Of a DNA stretch of 64,000 bases, positions 61,245 to 64,000 are shown in pieces. The translations under genes were made by a program, and so were the position numbers. The DNA is taken from positions 69,162,639 to 69,226,638 of the forward strand of contig CM060196.1 in NCBI GenBank assembly GCA_030549335.1, read 5' to 3'. The notes beneath the pieces were generated by a model. It ran no database searches, was not told the origin of the DNA, and saw only the letters and a program-made list of their open reading frames with translations. Each line of letters opens with the position of its first letter. The stretch's first letter is position 1. This DNA comes from Pontederia crassipes. Its lineage: Eukaryota; Streptophyta; Magnoliopsida; Commelinales; Pontederiaceae.

Positions 61245-61690
61245 TGACAATATTTAATGTGCAAACTGGGCTAGAATTACACCTTTCGACAGGGCTAACT
61301 GATTATACTTCCCACCTTTGGCATTCCACTTGACGTCGAGGAGCCACTTGAGGACGAGCCAGTACTACAGCCATCACAGGATGGCGCAGGACCTTCGCAG
61401 CCTATACAAATGACTCAGACAATTTACCCACCGCCTCCTACATGAGCTCCTTCTTCTGCTACTTTTGATTTTTCTCCGTGACAGACACAGATAGATGCTA
61501 TACAAACTAATCAGACATGGTATCATTTATTAGTGATGGAACAATTGAACCACATGCAGGTTGCAGCCCAGGAGGATCGAGCACTACTTCATCGTCTTGT
61601 AGAGGATGTCGCTAGGATAGATCGAGATGTTCGTCAGATAGTCTAGCACCACCAAATTCATACAGATCCGATTGAGAGCACCTATGGACC
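61245..61690 (+). pseudogene. ATHILA-family env-like frame, 3' part
   Basis: Continues the frame broken at 43496. Text such as IPLDVEEPLEDEPVLQPSQD, Pro/Gln-rich stretches and then MEQLNHMQVAAQEDRALLHR (predicted helical) fits the C-terminal part of this family. Stops and shifts are present. Confidence 0.6.
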
Positions 61691-61795
61691 TCCACCTTCA
61701 CCAGAGTTTAATTAGCAGGGTTATGTCTTTCACTCTTGCTCTTTTGTTGTGTCCTTTTGATATTTTGATGTACACAAAATCGTCCGGCTAGTTGA

Positions 61796-61828
61796 ACGCT
61801 GAGACAATGTTTCTTTCAAGTTTGGGGG
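61796..61828 (+). other. Internal polypurine tract with decayed hairpin
   Basis: CAAGTTTGGGGG (61817-61828) is preceded by ACGCTGAGACAATGT, a decayed version of the ACACTGAGGACAGTGT hairpin of the sister elements. It lies just after the env-like frame. Confidence 0.55.
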
Positions 61829-62183
61829 TTGCATGCATTTCATATTTTTTGCATCATGATAATTATCTATTTCCAAACTCTGAAGAAAAAAATATCTCGT
61901 TCATCACTACTCTCAGATTTTTTTATATTTCCTTGTTCTTAATCGAAGGTTTCAAGAACATCTCTTTGCTTATGAATTTTTTTATCAAAAGTTTTTTTTT
62001 CATTTATCACCGTAGTATATAGTTTTTGGAAAAGTAGTTGGAGCTGATTCGAATTATTTTGCTTTGACGATCTCTAGTTATTAGTTTCTTCTCGATTTTT
62101 CAAAAGTAGTCTTCTTATTGAATAAATATATATTGAGCGAAAAAAACTTCAAAGAAGTTGAATAAGATAAAATGTGTACCTCC

Positions 62184-62300
62184 GGAACCTTAGTGTGTTC
62201 AGGCCATTAGATCCGTTGGGGAACATTCTTGCCTGACGACCTAAGGCCAACTGAATCATGAACCATCGATCGAAAACCTGCTACATGAATCATTTTGAGC
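62184..62300 (+). other. Conserved 3' non-coding box, Athila element copy
   Basis: Reads GGAACCTTAGTGTGTTCAGG, then ATTAGATCCGTTGGGG, then CTGACGACCTAAGGCCAACTG and ACCTGCTACATGAA. Both stems are weaker here than in the other copies, in keeping with the decay of this element. Confidence 0.55.
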
Positions 62301-62544
62301 AAGACGGAGGAACACACGAATAAAAAAAAGAGCTCATTTTATATTTATAAATTCAAAATTAAGACTTCTTTTATCTATATAGCTGAGACTAACTGTTTAT
62401 TGATTTAAAAATGTCTTAGCATCATATATTCTTTGAAACAGGAATCTTTTGAAAAGAGAAGAGATACTTTGATGATATATGAAAGATAAACAATGAGAAG
62501 AGAAAAATATTAGTATTTTGATGAAGATCATATCTTATCTGAAC

Positions 62545-63050
62545 ATGAATGTTTTGTTTGAATCGAATCTATTTTTAACATCTCATATCTCTCCCCTATC
62601 TACTCTGTGAAACCTAGAGGGGTGTGGACTTAGACATATTCAGTTGAAGAGTCTTTGAGATGAATTAAATTACTTTATGTTTTATCCTTAAATATTTGGA
62701 GAATGATTTGGTTAAACTTTCTTCAAATATTTGTTTGATAAAACAGATAGGACATCTGATTAGAGTCCTAATTTATATTTCAATTATTTTCATCAGATGT
62801 GATTTTCCTATTTGATTTAATTAATAGTAAAGGAATGCTCAGTAAAATCAACATTTCTCATCATTGATATTTTCTTTTCTTGGATCTGCTTCTTGTTTCT
62901 CTCTGATTATTTCCATAATTCATTTCTCTTAAAAAATTATCATCTAGTAAGAATAAGAAATAAAAGTGCTCGTGTGGTCGATATCTTTTTACTACTTGTG
63001 CGACCGATACACTTGTCGTCTTTTTTCTACTCGATAGAAAAATCGCATCA
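62545..63050 (+). repeat. Truncated 3' LTR of the Athila element
   Basis: Matches 39024-39528. The first 690 or so bases of the LTR and the terminal purine tract are missing, removed by one deletion whose left end lies in the 3' untranslated part. Confidence 0.85.
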
Positions 63051-63144
63051 ATGATCCACCTGATCATCCGAATTTGTTGGGATAAGGTGGCTGGCTAGAA
63101 TCTTCCTGATCCTCCTTGATCTTGGGAAGATATGGTGCACTCCA
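63051..63144 (-). repeat. 5' LTR of the outer gypsy element, second part
   Basis: Begins with the second ATGAT copy and matches 33789-33882. Homology stops at GGTGCACTCCA, so the LTR end is missing. Confidence 0.85.
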
Positions 63145-63420
63145 ACATAATGAGGTGGAGTTGACAATAGACATATTGAGGTGGTGGAACAAATGAGGAA
63201 GCCTTAGCATAAGGTCTCAGTAGAAGGACTGGAGCATAATGTAAAGGAAGTTGAAAAGGTAAAGGAGGAATGAGTGAATCTTGAGCTGGCAACGTGCAAG
63301 GAGTCGAAGAGACAGAACTAAAGTACTAAAGTCGGCTCTAGCTATGAAAAAACAAAGCCAAATCAAAGCCTAGCGAGATGGAAGGAAAGTAGATAGTAGC
63401 GAGTTTTCATAATGTCACTA
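63145..63420. other. Purine-rich unassigned segment
   Basis: A Pro/Leu-rich frame is open on minus (63095-63292) but matches nothing I recognise. It could be flanking DNA or another repeat at the broken edge of the outer element. Confidence 0.35.
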
Positions 63421-63424
63421 TCAA

Positions 63425-64000
63425 TGTTATTAAAATCGAACCGGACCTAACGATTCAATCAGTTCAATCGTGAACCGATTAGTGATCCGGTCCGGTTACA
63501 TGTAAAAATTGGTTTTGACATTAAACCAAGAAAAACCGATTGAACTGGTATCAAATTTTGAAAAAGAAAATTAAAAAATGATAAAAATAGGAAAGTTCAA
63601 AAAGGATAAAAGGAAGGTTAAAGAGGAGGGATTGTGATATGTATAAAGTTAAATAGGAATTGAAATGAAAATGGTAAATATTTAAAAGTGAATAATATTA
63701 AAATGGAAAATTATCAAAAGGCATAAATAAAAGAAATGAACAAGAAAGTGTTAAAAAATGAATAAAATAATTTAAGATAAAATTTATTAATATAGTATCT
63801 ATCGTCATTAAATAATGGATATTAAATTAATAATAATCTAGTTATATTTGTATGTTAATCATTATTATTTATCATTATTAAAACTTTTAATAAATAAAAA
63901 ATATGTTATTAATTTTTAATATTATTAATAGGTTATCAGTACAATACATATACTATATCATATAATTTATATTATATCTTTATAATTATTATAAATAATA
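63425..64000. mobile_element. GAACCGGACC-type repeat, left end, runs off the window
   Basis: AATCGAACCGGACCTAACG, GTGAACCGATTAG and CCGGTCCGGTT words followed by AT-rich DNA resemble the ends of widespread plant hAT-like MITEs. The other end is outside the window, so the class is a guess. Confidence 0.4.

Larger units (their letters stand above)
38333..63050 (+). mobile_element. Athila-type LTR retrotransposon with env-like frame
   Basis: Second layer. It starts TGATGCATGTTC, ends AATCGCATCA and is flanked by ATGAT on both sides, exactly duplicating the outer LTR sequence. The order is LTR, degenerate tRNA-Asp primer site, reverse transcriptase, RNase H, integrase, ATHILA-family env-like frame, and truncated LTR. 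gag, protease and the N-terminal half of reverse transcriptase are missing (deletion near 39690). Numerous stops and frameshifts show it is dead. A chromovirus-like element splits the env-like frame at 43496. The 3' end has lost its terminal purine tract and the first part of the LTR. Confidence 0.9.
33182..63144 (-). mobile_element. Ty3/gypsy gag-protease element, split by nested insertions
   Basis: Outer layer of the nest. The left LTR (33182-34147) starts TGTCACGGCC and ends GCATGACA; the right LTR is at 37710-38332 and resumes at 63051, stopping at about 63144, some 265 bp short. The purine tract next to the left LTR (TCCTCCCCCACCC on plus, after 34147) shows the element runs right to left. 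gag and retropepsin remnants are recognisable but no reverse transcriptase or integrase, so it was probably mobilised in trans. It is related in end sequence and purine tract to the element at 20771. Its right LTR received the Athila element with an ATGAT duplication (38328-38332 and 63051-63055). The outer element's own target duplication cannot be checked because its right end is broken. Confidence 0.85.

Noticed and set aside
38333..63050. Considered a single giant 24.7-kb Ogre-like element
   Set aside because: Internal target duplications and LTR pairs show it is three separate insertions.

Overview
The window is plant nuclear DNA: a two-gene class III peroxidase cluster surrounded by nested transposable elements. 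It suggests an angiosperm with a repeat-rich genome, possibly a monocot; the monocot guess is weak and rests on the repeat families and GC-rich exons. I see one convincing intact host gene, no rRNA or tRNA gene and no CRISPR array. Almost all other long open frames are chance frames in repeats or remnants of transposon proteins.

Layout. 1-7510: AT-rich intergenic DNA with an unassigned GC-rich island at 6660-7500, then a hAT-like MITE (7511-7947). About 8090-18480: a CACTA-type transposon remnant that received an Athila-lineage LTR retrotransposon (9146-15791, flanked by GGCAT; itself carrying a 1.26-kb CACTA element, 11532-12795, flanked by ATC) and a solo LTR (16009-18304, flanked by ATTCT). 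19941-25262 (-): a peroxidase pseudogene whose first exon is split by a 4.3-kb LTR retrotransposon (20771-25102, flanked by CACG). 27276-28561 (-): an intact four-exon class III peroxidase. 29266-29492: a probable SINE. 30660-31671: a CACTA end fragment. 32014-32506: another hAT-like MITE.

33182-63144 is a four-level nest. A gag-protease Ty3/gypsy element on the minus strand has an LTR split by an Athila element (38333-63050, flanked by ATGAT). The env-like frame of that element is split by a chromovirus-like element (43496-61237), whose interior is split by a non-coding Athila-lineage element (47676-55480, flanked by CTTAC). A MITE carrying a TRIM sits in the outer element's gag-protease region.

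How the parts relate. The two peroxidases are tandem duplicates in the same orientation with the same three intron positions; one is intact and one is dead. The three Athila-lineage elements differ in coding content (none, none, and decayed pol plus env-like) but share non-coding signals: a tRNA-Asp primer site, a hairpin followed by a polypurine tract (two such modules in two of the elements, one in the third because its end is deleted), and between the two tract positions a roughly 115-nt box containing two predicted stem-loops. The box is duplicated in one element. This shared 3' architecture, and the very dense dispersed CGGCCGTAA word in the youngest element, are the observations I consider most worth following up.
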